Positions 37,193 to 47,558 of a stretch of DNA of 64,000 nt are shown here, piece after piece (position 1 is the stretch's first letter; each line of letters opens with the position of its first letter). Source of the stretch: Paramoeba atlantica. Taxonomy: Eukaryota > Discosea. The DNA is taken from positions 372,001-436,000 of the forward strand of contig CDRNVI010000143.1 of assembly GCA_977017575.1 (NCBI GenBank), given 5' to 3'. The notes under the pieces are model-generated. The model was not told the DNA's origin. It was given only the letters and a program-made list of their open reading frames with translations, and did no database searches. A program made the position numbers and the translations under genes.

Positions 37193-40100
37193 TCCTCCCA
37201 CGCGATGAGAACCTCGGCTCCTCAGATATTTCTGAAGATGAAGGAGGGGAAGAAGGAGTAGACTCATTAGCAGGTTGACCAGTTGGAACAGTTGTTGGTG
37301 AAGCCACTCGGGATTCTTCACGATCAGCACCAAGTATATCAAAGTTGATGGGGTTATGCAGATGATAATCATCTAAGAGCTCCTCAGCATCAACATCACT
37401 TGCTCGGCACCATTCAGCTGATGTTTTTCGGAATCCTTTAAATTGAATCTTGTAAAAGAGTTCTCCATTACGAACAGCATGGTTCAGGATTTTTTCAATC
37501 TCAAAATCATATCCGTGATCGTCGAAGGAGACGTTCTCCGGTCCAGAGGAGTCTTCAAGACCAATTTCGTTCGACCCAGGGTCCAGGTTAATCTCATGAC
37601 GGAATTGGAGTTTCTTGATAATTGAGATGTTTGCTTTGAATGGAGGATCTTTTCGGGATAGATCTTGTAATGTATAACTTCCATTCTCATAATCTCCCAC
37701 AACCATATACACTTTTCGATGGAATAAGGCTCGATATTTCTTTCCAAGATCAGCTTCATCCGTAGTTGTTCCGAATTTTCTTAACAATACATGGTCACCA
37801 ATTTTGAGTTGTGCGATCCTTGACTTATGAGTTCGATTATAGAGTTCAGATTGACTTTCAGCAACTCGCAATCGTTCAGCTCGAACCCACTCAATGACTC
37901 TATCTCGGTCGGTTTGGAGTTTGCTCACATATTCATCTCTGGTCACATACGGCCGATAGACTGACCCATACATCATATCGAGAGGCATAATTGGTGGTCG
38001 TCCAAAATGTACTTGAAAGGGCGTATATGTGGTTGATGAAGATCGAGAGGTATTGAAGGCAAACTCAACTAAAGGCACTAATAAATCCCAGTCATCTCTA
38101 AATTTGTCCACGTAGGCTCGTAGGATTGACTTGGTGACTTTGTGTGTCCATTCTACTCGACCATTGCTCTTAGAGTTATAAGGAGAAATTGTGGTTTGTT
38201 TCAATCCCATCAAATTAGATAATTCAGTAAAGAGTTCGTTCGCAAATTCAGGTCCGTTGTCAGTAACGATCTTCAATGGCATTGAATTTACGCAAATGTA
38301 CTGCAATAAAGCTCCAGCGGCGTCCTTCGCAGTGGGCTGAGGGATTGGATATAACCTCAGATATCCAGAAAAGTTATCCACAATTGCCAATAAATGAGTA
38401 TTTCCCCTGGCTGAAGTCTTTGGGCCTTTTGTACAATCAAGGTGGACAGTGACTCCAGGGTATGAAGCCATATATGGGTTCAATTCGGATGTCAAGGTCT
38501 TTCCTTTTGAATTGATTGCACAATTCAAGCATCGATGACAATAGCCTTTAATATAAAGGGACATACCTGGAAAATAATAAGAAGCAGCAATTGCTTGATA
38601 GAGACGTTCATACTTCCGATGTCCAGAGACAAGGGAGTCATGATAGGCCTTTAGGACATCATCCCAAAGTGCTCGAGGTAATACAGCGGGAGGTCCGGTC
38701 TCGGCTGGAGCTGATTCATCAATCTTTCTTAAAATACCATTCGCATCGATCCAGTATTTGAATGCTTGTCTTTGCAGCATTCTAAGTTCTGACCGGCGTT
38801 TTGGGAGTATCCCATAAAGGTAGTTGATGATTTTTGAGCAAAACTTGTCATATCTTTGGGCTCGAGCCAAGAAAGGAAGCGGAACAAGAAGACGGTCTAT
38901 GGTGTCTCCATCGACCTCTATGGTGTCCTCCCCTTGAGAAAGTTCTTCGCCTTTTTGCCAAAGCGTTCTGACCTCAGGGAGATCAAATGTTTGGTCTGGT
39001 GAAGAATCAATTGCCTCTATTTTTTCAAGGATATCTTTTTGTCTCGACATTGCTCTGCTTTTTGACGTTTCGTCTAGCGCGAGGTCAATTATTTTTTCGA
39101 AACAATTTGTCATGTAATCTTTCTTTTCATCTTTGTTGTCTTTGTATCCAACAAAGTGCCTACTCAACGCATCTGGAATAGCCATCAGCTTTCCAGGTTT
39201 ATGTATGACGAGAGGATTATATTCTAATGTTCGGGCAACCCAATCACGCAACATTGCATGTTCAGGGATTTTTGTTCCAGTTCTTGAGAAGACCGAGCGC
39301 AGAGCTTGACAATCGCAAACTACAATCGGTTCTCTTCCGTGAACATAATACTTAAAGTTTTTTAAAGCCCAAATAATTCCTAATCCTTCTCTGACAGGAT
39401 TAGTATATTTTTGTTGAGTCGGTGTTAATGCCTTTGAAGCATACTCGATTACTCTGTGATAACCTTTGTCATCTAATTGTGTTAGGATAGCTCCAAGACC
39501 TCGAGAACTAGCATCAACATGGATGAAGAATCTTTTTGAGAGATCTGGATGTGCTACACAGGTTTCTTTTTTGAGTATGTCTTTCAGTATTTGAAATTCT
39601 TCTTCAGCTTTTTCTGACAGGAAAAATCTCGATTCTTTTAATGTTTTTGCTTTTCTTAGATGAAAAGTTAATTTGGAGAGGTTTGGTATGAATCTTTTCA
39701 ACCAAGTAACCATTCCTATAAATATCTCAACCTCCTTTGGTGATTTTGGAAGGGGATAATTTTGGATTGCTTCAACCTTTTTTGGATTTGGTGATAAACC
39801 ATCCTTTGTAGCGACAAAGCCAAGTATTTCAAAAGTTGGTTTACAGAAAGAACATTTTAAAGGTTGTAAAATTAAATTATGTTCCTTTAGTCTTCCTAGT
39901 ATATCCCTCAAGTCTTCTAAATGTTTTTCAAAGGAATTGCTGAAACATATAATGTCATCGACATATGCAAAACAGCATCTCCATATGAGTCCATTCAATA
40001 CAGCTTCAATATAACGTTGTTGTGTTGCTGGAGCATTACACAATCCAAATGGCATTGAGAGAAATTCCCAAAGTCCATATTTGCTTGTAAAAGCTGTTTT

Positions 40101-43100
40101 TTCAACATCTTGTTGTCGGATCGGAATTGACCAAAAGGCGTCCGTCAGATCAATTGATGAGAAATATGAGGAATTGCCAAGGGCTCCAAGAATTGTATCC
40201 ATTCTTGGAAGAGGATATGCATCCTTCTTTGTGACATTATTAAGACGACGAAAATCAACACAAAATCGGATTTTGCCATTCTTTTTGTCTGCCAATAGAA
40301 TTGGTGAAGCCCATGGTGAGGTTGAAGGTTGAATTACTTTTCTTTTCACCATTTTATCAATATGTTTCCAAATAATGTAATCTTCAGCAGGAGTTGTTTT
40401 TCGAGGAACTGTGCGAACTGGTTTAGCAGTTGCATCAGTTTCGATCTTATGCTCCGTTGCTGTTGTTCGGGTCAATGGACCTTCTCTTTTTTGTTCATCC
40501 CAAAGGTCTTTAAATTCAGTTAGCAGTTCTGCTAATTTAATTTGTTGTTGAGAATTCAAGTTTGTAGCATTGATTTGAAATGTCTCATATGCTTCTTTTA
40601 ATTCAGATTTCATTTGATTTTCTTCACCAAAATCCGGTGGTTCATTTTCTGGATTTGCAAGGAGAGCAAAAACTTGATTTATCTTTGATTCGTCAAAAGC
40701 ATCTGTTTCCATTGTTGGATTTATTTTGGGTTGTTTTTGACTTTGAATCGGGGAGATTTCTTCTGCAAAATTTTCTGAAAATTTGCGTTTTCGTCCCTCT
40801 TTAAGAAACAACATCTTATTTTCTTTAGCAACCCAAGCGTCAAGCCAAGGGCTGTTGAGAGCTTTAAAATAGTTTGCTCCCACTTTTGAATTAAATGGTT
40901 TCTTTTCTTTTGATTTTTGATCTTGTTCTTTTGTATTCACCTTTTTTACAGGTTGAATATCTTGAAGATCAAGGAGCGAACGATTTGATATTTGAAGAAG
41001 TTCTGTTTGTTCAACATCATCATCGTTAATCTCATGTATGGAACCAAGTTCCCATCCTTTTTTAAGTTTTACATATTTGTTTGTTGGATTAATTACCAAT
41101 ATGTTTGATTGATAGATGTTTTTCTTTCTTCCAGGTCTTTCTTTTTGGGTAATTGAGATAAGACCTTGTGGAGCAATTAATTTGCCTTTTCCACTATCTC
41201 TTGGAAAGAAGAAACATTCCGGTGATGAGACTTGTCCTTTTGCTGTGAGTGGCACTATCACAGCCGATCTTGGGGGAATGCCACTGGTTACTGCCGTTGT
41301 GACCAGGGTCTTACTTCTCCGGTTCCTTCTGTCATCAAGAAGTTCCAAGTCCGGACTAAGTTCATTCATTTGAAGATTATTTTCTTTTGGCTTTGCCTGA
41401 ACAAGCTTTTTTTCTTGCCACAGAATATAATCGCCATCCGTTCCAAGTTTTAGTCTTTTCATAGCTGGCCAGCCTATCAAAGTTTGGACAGGAAGGTGGT
41501 CGAATATGAAGAACCATAAATTGGCTTCAAAATGTGAGAATTTTACTCTCAGTAAAACTTCTTCATTTACAACAACTTTGGAAGAATTTCCAACTGTGAC
41601 TTTTAAAGTATGGATTTTTCTTCTTCTTAATATTTGAATACCAGGTCTTTTTAATTGTTGTAAACTGATTGCATTAATTCCAGATCCTGTGTCGAGGCAT
41701 GTTGTTGAATTTAGATTGCCTATTTTCGACTCAAATTCCAGAGGTCCCCCGACATCACGGCTTTCTTCTCCTTTTTGTTCAATTTGACTTAAGGAGAGGA
41801 TGCGGATGGGTTCTGAATTGGTTAATTCTGGAGAATTAATTGCCATTTTGTAATGTTCGGTTGGGATATCATGGACATCCATAAATTGTCTATTTTCTTT
41901 CTCTTGTGTATTTTCTTTCTCTTGTGGAGAAGGATTTTTACTTGAATTTTTACAAGAAAGATCAGAATACGGTGTATCATGATTTATTGGAGTTTGTTGA
42001 GTTTGACCACTACTTTGTATGAAGAGACTTTTCAATTCATTGAATTGTTGGTTCATCTTTTCATCCATTTTGTGGGCAAATTCTTCAAATTCTTGTTTTC
42101 TTTTTTTATGTGGGTCTTGGTCTCTATTTGAACCTTGACCTTGTTGTTTTTGTTGTCCTCTTGGACCTTGATCTTTCAACCCTCTTTTCCTTTTTCTGGT
42201 TACTTTGCAGCGTTGCGTAATGTGGGTGTCTTGATTACCACAATGGCGGCAATATTTCAACCCTTTTTGCATCGCTTCTTTCACCAAAGGACAATTTTTG
42301 GGTACATGACCAAAGTCTTCACAGGCTCGGCATTGCAACTCCCGTGCCCTCTTTCTCGCCTCTTTCAGCTCTTGTCCATTAGGGTTCAAGGCTAATGAAA
42401 GGGAGTTTCGGGTCTTATCAGCGAGTTGTTTTGTTGGGTAGTCCTTTTGGTACTGGACAGTCAGAGCAATAGAAAGCATGTCGCCTCCTTTAGCTGTAGC
42501 TTTCGCTCCCTCCCATGCCCGATGGTACGAAGAATCTTGTACTCGGGCTTCGAAAATGTCTCTAACTTCTTCGAGTTGGGTGTCCTCACTCCCCTTTTCC
42601 TTGACAGCAATGTTCAAGAACTTCATTGTATGAGTCATGAAGTCCTCAGAGATATCGAACTTGTACGAGTAAAGAGCACTTGTATCAGTATCAAGGGGTT
42701 TGTAAACGTGACTTGAAGCCATACAGAGATCAAAAACCAACTTCTGGAAGGTTTGAGGATGACCGATGATGTCAAGTCCGAATGCTATCAACTTGGGTCG
42801 TGCGAGGGTTACAGCGAGTTCATTATTTGGCCACCCATTGGTTTTCCAAACTTGATAAAGAGCATCAAGCTTTTCTGTTTTGGTTAGATTCTTTGAGAGG
42901 CCATCGATCGCTCTTTCGATTGATTGTTGGAGAGCTTTGTCAGCCACAAAGGATTTCTCGTCCGGTATCGGTACCAAAGCATCCTTTCCCAAACGATGGT
43001 TTTGCGTTGTTGAAGATGAAGAGATACTTTGATCGAGTTCTTGGATCAGAGTTCGTCTCGCACCCACATTTGAAGCAGCAACCACGACTTTGGGCAGGGG

Positions 43101-43373
43101 AATCAATTCAACTTTGCCTTTGTCATTGACCTTTTGCTGGTAAAGGGTGCCATTTATGACTACTAGTTGCATTTCCGAGGAATCGGGAAGACCAGAAGGA
43201 TCAGAATGAAGGGGAGAGGGGGTACTAGAATCAAGAGGGGAATCACTTTCAGCGCTGGGAGTTTCGCCAAGAGAAGGAGGACTGAGCTTGGGCGTTCCAG
43301 GATGTTTCTTAGGCGACTTTTTCGTCTTACCAGGGGTCTCTCCTTCTTGTTTCTTATCTTTATCCTTTCCCAT
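37134..43373 (-). CDS. Ty3/chromovirus gag-pol polyprotein, single ORF
   Basis: 2,079 aa from the ATG at 43373, the first one downstream of the 5' LTR outside LTR sequence. Gag comes first (Lys/Pro-rich N-terminus), with two zinc knuckles at ~345-385 (CRACEDFGHVPKNC and CRHCGNQDTHITQRC). Aspartic protease is at ~559 (LDTGSG). Reverse transcriptase has YVDD at ~1136, followed by RNase H (FFIHVDASSRGLGA, ~1283). Integrase has an HHCC finger (HDSLVSGH, then CHRCLNC, ~1576-1615) and D-D-E at ~1643, 1707 and 1742 (VHLDC, VTDNGPEF, GRVEW). A C-terminal chromodomain lies at ~1955-1995 (EIEKILNHA, then FKGFRKTSAEW). Gag and pol are in one frame with no shift. All catalytic residues are present. The chromodomain probably steers integration to particular chromatin. 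Confidence 0.95.
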   Translation of the reverse strand: MGKDKDKKQEGETPGKTKKSPKKHPGTPKLSPPSLGETPSAESDSPLDSSTPSPLHSDPSGLPDSSEMQLVVINGTLYQQKVNDKGKVELIPLPKVVVAASNVGARRTLIQELDQSISSSSTTQNHRLGKDALVPIPDEKSFVADKALQQSIERAIDGLSKNLTKTEKLDALYQVWKTNGWPNNELAVTLARPKLIAFGLDIIGHPQTFQKLVFDLCMASSHVYKPLDTDTSALYSYKFDISEDFMTHTMKFLNIAVKEKGSEDTQLEEVRDIFEARVQDSSYHRAWEGAKATAKGGDMLSIALTVQYQKDYPTKQLADKTRNSLSLALNPNGQELKEARKRARELQCRACEDFGHVPKNCPLVKEAMQKGLKYCRHCGNQDTHITQRCKVTRKRKRGLKDQGPRGQQKQQGQGSNRDQDPHKKRKQEFEEFAHKMDEKMNQQFNELKSLFIQSSGQTQQTPINHDTPYSDLSCKNSSKNPSPQEKENTQEKENRQFMDVHDIPTEHYKMAINSPELTNSEPIRILSLSQIEQKGEESRDVGGPLEFESKIGNLNSTTCLDTGSGINAISLQQLKRPGIQILRRRKIHTLKVTVGNSSKVVVNEEVLLRVKFSHFEANLWFFIFDHLPVQTLIGWPAMKRLKLGTDGDYILWQEKKLVQAKPKENNLQMNELSPDLELLDDRRNRRSKTLVTTAVTSGIPPRSAVIVPLTAKGQVSSPECFFFPRDSGKGKLIAPQGLISITQKERPGRKKNIYQSNILVINPTNKYVKLKKGWELGSIHEINDDDVEQTELLQISNRSLLDLQDIQPVKKVNTKEQDQKSKEKKPFNSKVGANYFKALNSPWLDAWVAKENKMLFLKEGRKRKFSENFAEEISPIQSQKQPKINPTMETDAFDESKINQVFALLANPENEPPDFGEENQMKSELKEAYETFQINATNLNSQQQIKLAELLTEFKDLWDEQKREGPLTRTTATEHKIETDATAKPVRTVPRKTTPAEDYIIWKHIDKMVKRKVIQPSTSPWASPILLADKKNGKIRFCVDFRRLNNVTKKDAYPLPRMDTILGALGNSSYFSSIDLTDAFWSIPIRQQDVEKTAFTSKYGLWEFLSMPFGLCNAPATQQRYIEAVLNGLIWRCCFAYVDDIICFSNSFEKHLEDLRDILGRLKEHNLILQPLKCSFCKPTFEILGFVATKDGLSPNPKKVEAIQNYPLPKSPKEVEIFIGMVTWLKRFIPNLSKLTFHLRKAKTLKESRFFLSEKAEEEFQILKDILKKETCVAHPDLSKRFFIHVDASSRGLGAILTQLDDKGYHRVIEYASKALTPTQQKYTNPVREGLGIIWALKNFKYYVHGREPIVVCDCQALRSVFSRTGTKIPEHAMLRDWVARTLEYNPLVIHKPGKLMAIPDALSRHFVGYKDNKDEKKDYMTNCFEKIIDLALDETSKSRAMSRQKDILEKIEAIDSSPDQTFDLPEVRTLWQKGEELSQGEDTIEVDGDTIDRLLVPLPFLARAQRYDKFCSKIINYLYGILPKRRSELRMLQRQAFKYWIDANGILRKIDESAPAETGPPAVLPRALWDDVLKAYHDSLVSGHRKYERLYQAIAASYYFPGMSLYIKGYCHRCLNCAINSKGKTLTSELNPYMASYPGVTVHLDCTKGPKTSARGNTHLLAIVDNFSGYLRLYPIPQPTAKDAAGALLQYICVNSMPLKIVTDNGPEFANELFTELSNLMGLKQTTISPYNSKSNGRVEWTHKVTKSILRAYVDKFRDDWDLLVPLVEFAFNTSRSSSTTYTPFQVHFGRPPIMPLDMMYGSVYRPYVTRDEYVSKLQTDRDRVIEWVRAERLRVAESQSELYNRTHKSRIAQLKIGDHVLLRKFGTTTDEADLGKKYRALFHRKVYMVVGDYENGSYTLQDLSRKDPPFKANISIIKKLQFRHEINLDPGSNEIGLEDSSGPENVSFDDHGYDFEIEKILNHAVRNGELFYKIQFKGFRKTSAEWCRASDVDAEELLDDYHLHNPINFDILGADREESRVASPTTVPTGQPANESTPSSPPSSSEISEEPRFSSRGRMQRRNRRLLDKDIYAFLIY
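37193..37201 (-). promoter_or_regulatory. Polypurine tract of the Ty3 element
   Basis: On the minus strand GTGGGAGGA directly precedes the 3' LTR, the expected place and composition for the plus-strand primer. It lies within the coding region of pol. Confidence 0.65.
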
Positions 43374-43386
43374 TGGAGCCTCCAAA
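43374..43386 (-). promoter_or_regulatory. Probable primer-binding site of the Ty3 element
   Basis: Only 13 nt separate the 5' LTR from the gag ATG. On the minus strand the sequence TGGAGGCTCCAATGGG begins two bases after the LTR with the expected TGG and would pair with a tRNA 3' end ...GGAGCCTCCA. It overlaps the gag start codon. None of the tRNAs in this window has that 3' end. TGGAGGCTCCA is nearly self-complementary, so a different priming mode is possible. Confidence 0.4.
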
Positions 43387-43577
43387 TGTAAAATGATAGT
43401 TTTTACAGTGAATAATAAAAGCAATCAAAATGTTGTTGTGCAATTTGAGAATTTGAAAAGTGAACGTTGGACCGTTTCAGAATTTGGCGGTTCCACGTCA
43501 GCACTCATTCTCCTTTATTTAGTAAATCAAAAAGGCATAGATGTCTTTATCAAGGAGTCGTCGATTTCTCCGTTGCA
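43387..43577 (-). repeat. 5' LTR of the Ty3 element
   Basis: 191 bp. It must contain the promoter for minus-strand transcription. Confidence 0.95.
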
Positions 43578-43581
43578 AACT

Positions 43582-44110
43582 TTGACACATGAGAATGTGA
43601 TTTTCCACAAAAAAGAGGGTTCAGTGGAGGGTGGTCATTCAAAGATGTGTGCGAAATCAAGAAATTTGAGAACAACCTGAGTTGTTGTCCCTGCAGTCGG
43701 TCTCTTTAACACAGCAGTCCAACTTGAGAAGCACTTGACCCTGGTGCTGAATCAACCTCGCCTCTGGTGTGGACTTTGCAGAATGGTTGTTTTGTGGCCC
43801 AGCACCTTGGAAAGAACCAAATCAGTACAATTGCCAAAAAAATTGCTGTGTTTCTTGATTGTGATCCATCTGACTATGCCTCACACTCCTTTTGAAGGAG
43901 AGCTGCTGCCACAGCCATTGTTGAGAATGGGGGGACAACTGACCATTTGTGTCAGGTGTGTGGAGTAGCCATCATGTTGCACAGGGCTATATACAAGACT
44001 CCAGCCAGGCAGCACAACCTGATTGCTGGAAGCTCAAGTTCCTCATCTTCAAGTTCCTCACATCTTTCAAGTGGGTATCAATGTCACAATTAACATGCCC
44101 CCATTTCCCC
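43582..44110 (+). pseudogene. Tyrosine-recombinase (Crypton/YR-type) relic
   Basis: In alternating plus frames around 43780-43950 there is a conserved recombinase C-terminal pattern: AQHLGKNQISTIAKKIAVFL, then DPSDYASHSF, a frame slip, and RRAAATAIVENGGTT. The SHSFRRxAAT box corresponds to the H-x-x-R motif of tyrosine recombinases of the Crypton/DIRS kind. A Ser-rich stretch and a VTINMPPFP-like end follow. Stops and shifts disable it, and the Ty3 element has split its 5' side. A host-derived integrase-like gene is an alternative. Confidence 0.55.
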
Positions 44111-44118
44111 AAGGCGTT

Positions 44119-44322
44119 AAAGTCTCGTGTAGCCAAAGGTAAGAGAATAAAGAACAAATCAAATTGGATTTGGAAAATGTTTTAATGAATGAAATCAAAA
44201 TGAAAAGTGTTTTGTAATTCTTGGAAAATGAAATTTCCATTCTCTGGAAAATAAATTGTTTTCGCTGAACCAATCATTTTGTCGTGATCAATTCAGGAAT
44301 AAGAAATCGGTCGGCAGATTTC
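44119..44322 (+). repeat. Dispersed repeat R2, copy 2
   Basis: Matches 32639-32828 (see there). It begins right after the recombinase relic, then diverges into three tandem AGGAGTTCCCCA units at 44326-44355. Confidence 0.75.
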
Positions 44323-44477
44323 AACGCAAGGAGTTCCCCAAGGAGTTCCCCAAGGAGTTCCCTGGGAGAAGAGATTAAATTGCAGGTGGATTAAATTTTA
44401 ATCACCCAGCAAAGGCAATAAATTCCTGATAATCTTCAAAAATCAGATTATTTTTTTTATCTCAAGGTAACAAAAGG

Positions 44478-45513
44478 GAGAGGAGAGAGGAAAACAAAAA
44501 AAAAACCGAGACAGAAAAAGACGAAAAGAGGAGCTTTTCCACTTTTCCACACCCCGAAAAATTAAGGTTCTAAATCACAAACCTCAAAAATCGCTTTTTT
44601 TTGTTTTTCGGTTTTCGTTTTGGGGCACAAGAGGAAAGAGAAAGAGAGAGAGGGAAGAAAGAGAGAAGAGAGAAAGAGAGAAAGAGGAGAGAAATAGAGA
44701 AAGGGAAAGAGGGAAAGAGGAAAGAAAGAGAAAGAGAAAGGAAGAGAGAGAAAGAGAGAAAGAGAGAAAGAGGAGGGAAAGAGGGAAAGAGGGAAAGGAA
44801 AGAGAGAAAGAGAAAGAGAAAGGGAAAGAGGAGAAAGAGCGAAGAGAAAGAGAAAGAGGAGAGAAATAGAGAAAGGGAAAGAGGGAAAGAGGAAAGAAAG
44901 AGAAAGAGAAAGGAAAAGAGAGAAGAGAGAGAAAGAGAGAAAGAGAAAGAAAGAGGGAAAGGGAAAGAGGAGAAAGAGCAAAGAGAAAGAGACTTTGTGG
45001 AACCACTTTGTGTTTTTTTTTGGTTGTTGTTGAAATTAAGAAGGGTCTTTTCCTTTGGTTTTTTTTCCTTTTTCTGTTCTTTTCTGTTCCTTTTTTTCTT
45101 GTTTTTTCTTTTCTTTTCTTTTCTTGTGGATTCCCTTTTTGTATTTTACCATATATAAAAATATATATATTTCGAGATGAACTCCTCTCAAATCAAGAGG
45201 GTATTTTAGTTTCAGTCCAAAAAATAAAACAGACAAAAAAGGGTTTATTTTTATCCTTTTTCTCATCAGAGATTTACCAGCAGTTGAGCAGTTGGCAGGC
45301 AGGGAACATTGACTTGAGTTGAGGAGAGGAGAGGGGGAAGATTCGTTAAAGGCAAGATGATGTTGAGTTTAATAAAAGCATATTTTTTTTCGAATTGGTC
45401 AGAAAAAATAAAATATTTTTTTTCCTGTTATTTGCCTCTTTTCACATCCTACTTTTTTTCAACAATCAGTTTTATTTTGGAGGAGATCATCAAACACACC
45501 CCCACAAAACAGT
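44478..45513 (+). repeat. Dispersed repeat R1, copy B (~1.0 kb)
   Basis: Same block order as copy A (14944-15957), with a different-length (GAGAAA)n/(GGGAAA)n core at 44630-44990. The non-repetitive ends align closely; the core does not align, so it evolves by expansion and contraction. Confidence 0.75.
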
Positions 45514-45819
45514 TTTCTTGATTTTTCCAGTTTTTAGAGTTCTGAGCCAATTGGGAACCTTGAATTCTGACCAAATCCTCACATGTACAACTTCCTTCTG
45601 CTGTGTCCTTGCTTCAAAAGTTCTTGCCCATTCAGGTTCAAAAGGGCAAAAGAACTGAGAAGCGCTTCTTGGGGGAGGGGGGGGTTTGAACACATTTATC
45701 TCCATTTTACTGAGGTTCTTTGTTTAACAGAAGGAGTTGTGAAAAGAGTCATCAAGTTGATCTTTTGGACAAAGAAAGTGCACTCTGCCAGAATTTGCTC
45801 CCATTGAGAGTGTCTGACA

Positions 45820-45895
45820 AAGCGCCCTAAAACGCAATAATCTAGCTCTTGAAAATTGCGGTGTCGCAATTTTGCGTTGCGGGTGGACAAACGCA
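45820..45895. repeat. Short dyad cluster (AATTGCG/CGCAATT)
   Basis: AAATTGCGGTGTCGCAATTT forms a tight hairpin flanked by AAAACGCAAT and TTTGCGTTGC, an outer inverted pair. It lies ~125 bp beyond the transposase stop. Possibly a subterminal end of the Harbinger-type element; no matching right end was found. Confidence 0.45.
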
Positions 45896-46018
45896 TTTTT
45901 TTTCTTTGGTGGAAGAAAAAGTTGGAAATGCAATGAAATGGAGAAAATGGCAGATTTATTGATCTTTCTCAAATAAATTCCTGCATCTCTTCAAGAAATT
46001 TATCAATCTTTTGAGAAT

Positions 46019-47364
46019 TCAATGCAGAACAAACAGGAGCAAGAAGAGGTGTGTGTGACCTTCTTGGGGAGAAGGAGAGTCAAGCAACAACGATTGCCGG
46101 ACAGGTCGACATAGAAGGCGAGCAGCCACAATTTCATAAATGACCAACAAACTCATCAATTGAAGTCCTGGAGATTCTCCAAAAGGTTTGGTTGATGCTT
46201 GCCAATTATGAACAAGTCCATAAACAATTTCAACTATTCCTCTCAAAAACTGTTGGGTTGGAACTTCAGAAGACGGAACGTCATTTTGGGTAATCACAAG
46301 CCCATGGTGATAGCCACCATCCCCAATAAGAAACTTCATTTCCTGCTCAATTTGTCGTGCCATTCCTGTCATATTGAAAGTACCTGTGTTGGGAGTTGAG
46401 TACAAGGAGAGAGAAAAAAAGGGGAAATCAGTCATGATCGTGAGGTGATTGGGTGAGAAATGAAAAAAAAAAAAAAAAGAAAGAAAAAGGGATAAACCTT
46501 GATCATTGTTGTGACCCCTCACAAAACCAACAGAAGCAATGCGTGAGCCAGCCAAGCCAACAACCATTTGAGATTGCATAAAACAACAATGTTTATCACC
46601 ATGATACCACCAAGCATGACCAGGATGAATTCTCCGTCGATTATGAGCAGAGCAATCAATCACAAGATTTGCATTCCTCCAACAGACTGTTTCAGGATAG
46701 TCAAGCCTTGGCTCCCAGGAAATAGAAGAATTCTTCATGGCAAAAGTTGCAAGAATTGGAATGACATGTTTGCGGTCATTTTGGATTGTTTTTTGATTCG
46801 CCTGAAAAAGACCTCCTGCATTTGCCCTAGATGTATGATAACGGAGAAAATTGAACTGAGCCAAAAGACGAACAGGGGTGGTCATCACTGTGTTTGGAGC
46901 AGTCCTTTTTTTGGGAGGATTTCTGGCCAGAAGTGATTGTTTTCGACGGCGAGGGCTTTCAATTGCTTTCTCAGTTCCTTTATAAAACCTCCAAAACTCT
47001 TCAAGAGTCAAACCAGACAAAGACTCAATGGTTTTTGTGCCATCAGCAAGGAGCAACTCCAGCGTCACCTTTCTTCGTTGTTGGGGAGGTCGAAACTTCA
47101 GTTCTTTGCTTTCTTTCTATGACAAAAAAAAAGAAAGAAAAAAAAGAATAAGAAAAAAGAACAAAAAGAACAAAAAGAACAAAAAAAGAGAACTGTTTCT
47201 TCTTCTTTTCTCTCTGTGTAGCCATTCCGTTCGAGACGCTGGATTGAGTGTTGGAAGAAAAGTTGTGTTCTGTTCAAGGCTAAAGTCTCCATTTCAATTG
47301 CTTCACCAAGAACACACCGCAAAAGAGCCTGACGGAAGCGCCTTCTCCTTCTTCGGCCCTCCAT
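46019..47364 (-). CDS. PIF/Harbinger-type DDE transposase, three exons
   Basis: Exons on minus: 47364-47194, 47116-46498, 46383-46019. Introns are 77 and 114 nt, GT-AG and T-rich. The joins give 384 aa. The start is MEGRRRRRRF, an Arg-rich N-terminus. The DDE_Tnp_4-like core has D211 (LVIDCSAHN), a WWYHGDKHCC stretch, GHNNDQG, D285 (LIGDGGYH) and E315 (RGIVEIVYG), as in Harbinger transposases. The 114-nt intron is divisible by three and could be read through. It is divergent from the Myb/SANT-like gene at 47559; the pair is the usual two-protein set of PIF/Harbinger elements, in which the Myb-like partner imports and targets the transposase. TIRs were not found. Confidence 0.78.
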
Positions 47365-47558
47365 CGCTTCCTCAAAACAAACGGAAACAACATCGAAATT
47401 TCCTTTTGTGAAAAAGGGCCACTTGACAATCAGATCAAAAAGGGAATAGGTCTTTTTATTTTGAATTTAGCGATTAGGAAAAGATAAAAAATCCCAATCC
47501 CTTGCAATGTCTGAACCCTCATTTTTCTTCTTTTTTTTTTTTTTTTCGAAAGCGAAAA

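Larger units (their letters stand above)
37002..43577 (-). mobile_element. Ty3/chromovirus LTR retrotransposon, apparently intact
   Basis: A 6,576-bp element on the minus strand. Two 191-bp LTRs (37002-37192 and 43387-43577) read as identical, both TG...CA on plus. The 4-bp flanks AACT (36998-37001 and 43578-43581) look like the TSD. One uninterrupted gag-pol ORF lies between. Identical LTRs and an open ORF mean a very recent insertion. It lies inside a decayed tyrosine-recombinase gene. Confidence 0.95.

Noticed and set aside
43288..43680. Plus-strand frames crossing the LTRs (also 36972-37208)
   Set aside because: The same peptide appears at both LTRs because the LTRs are identical; it is on the strand opposite to the element's transcription.
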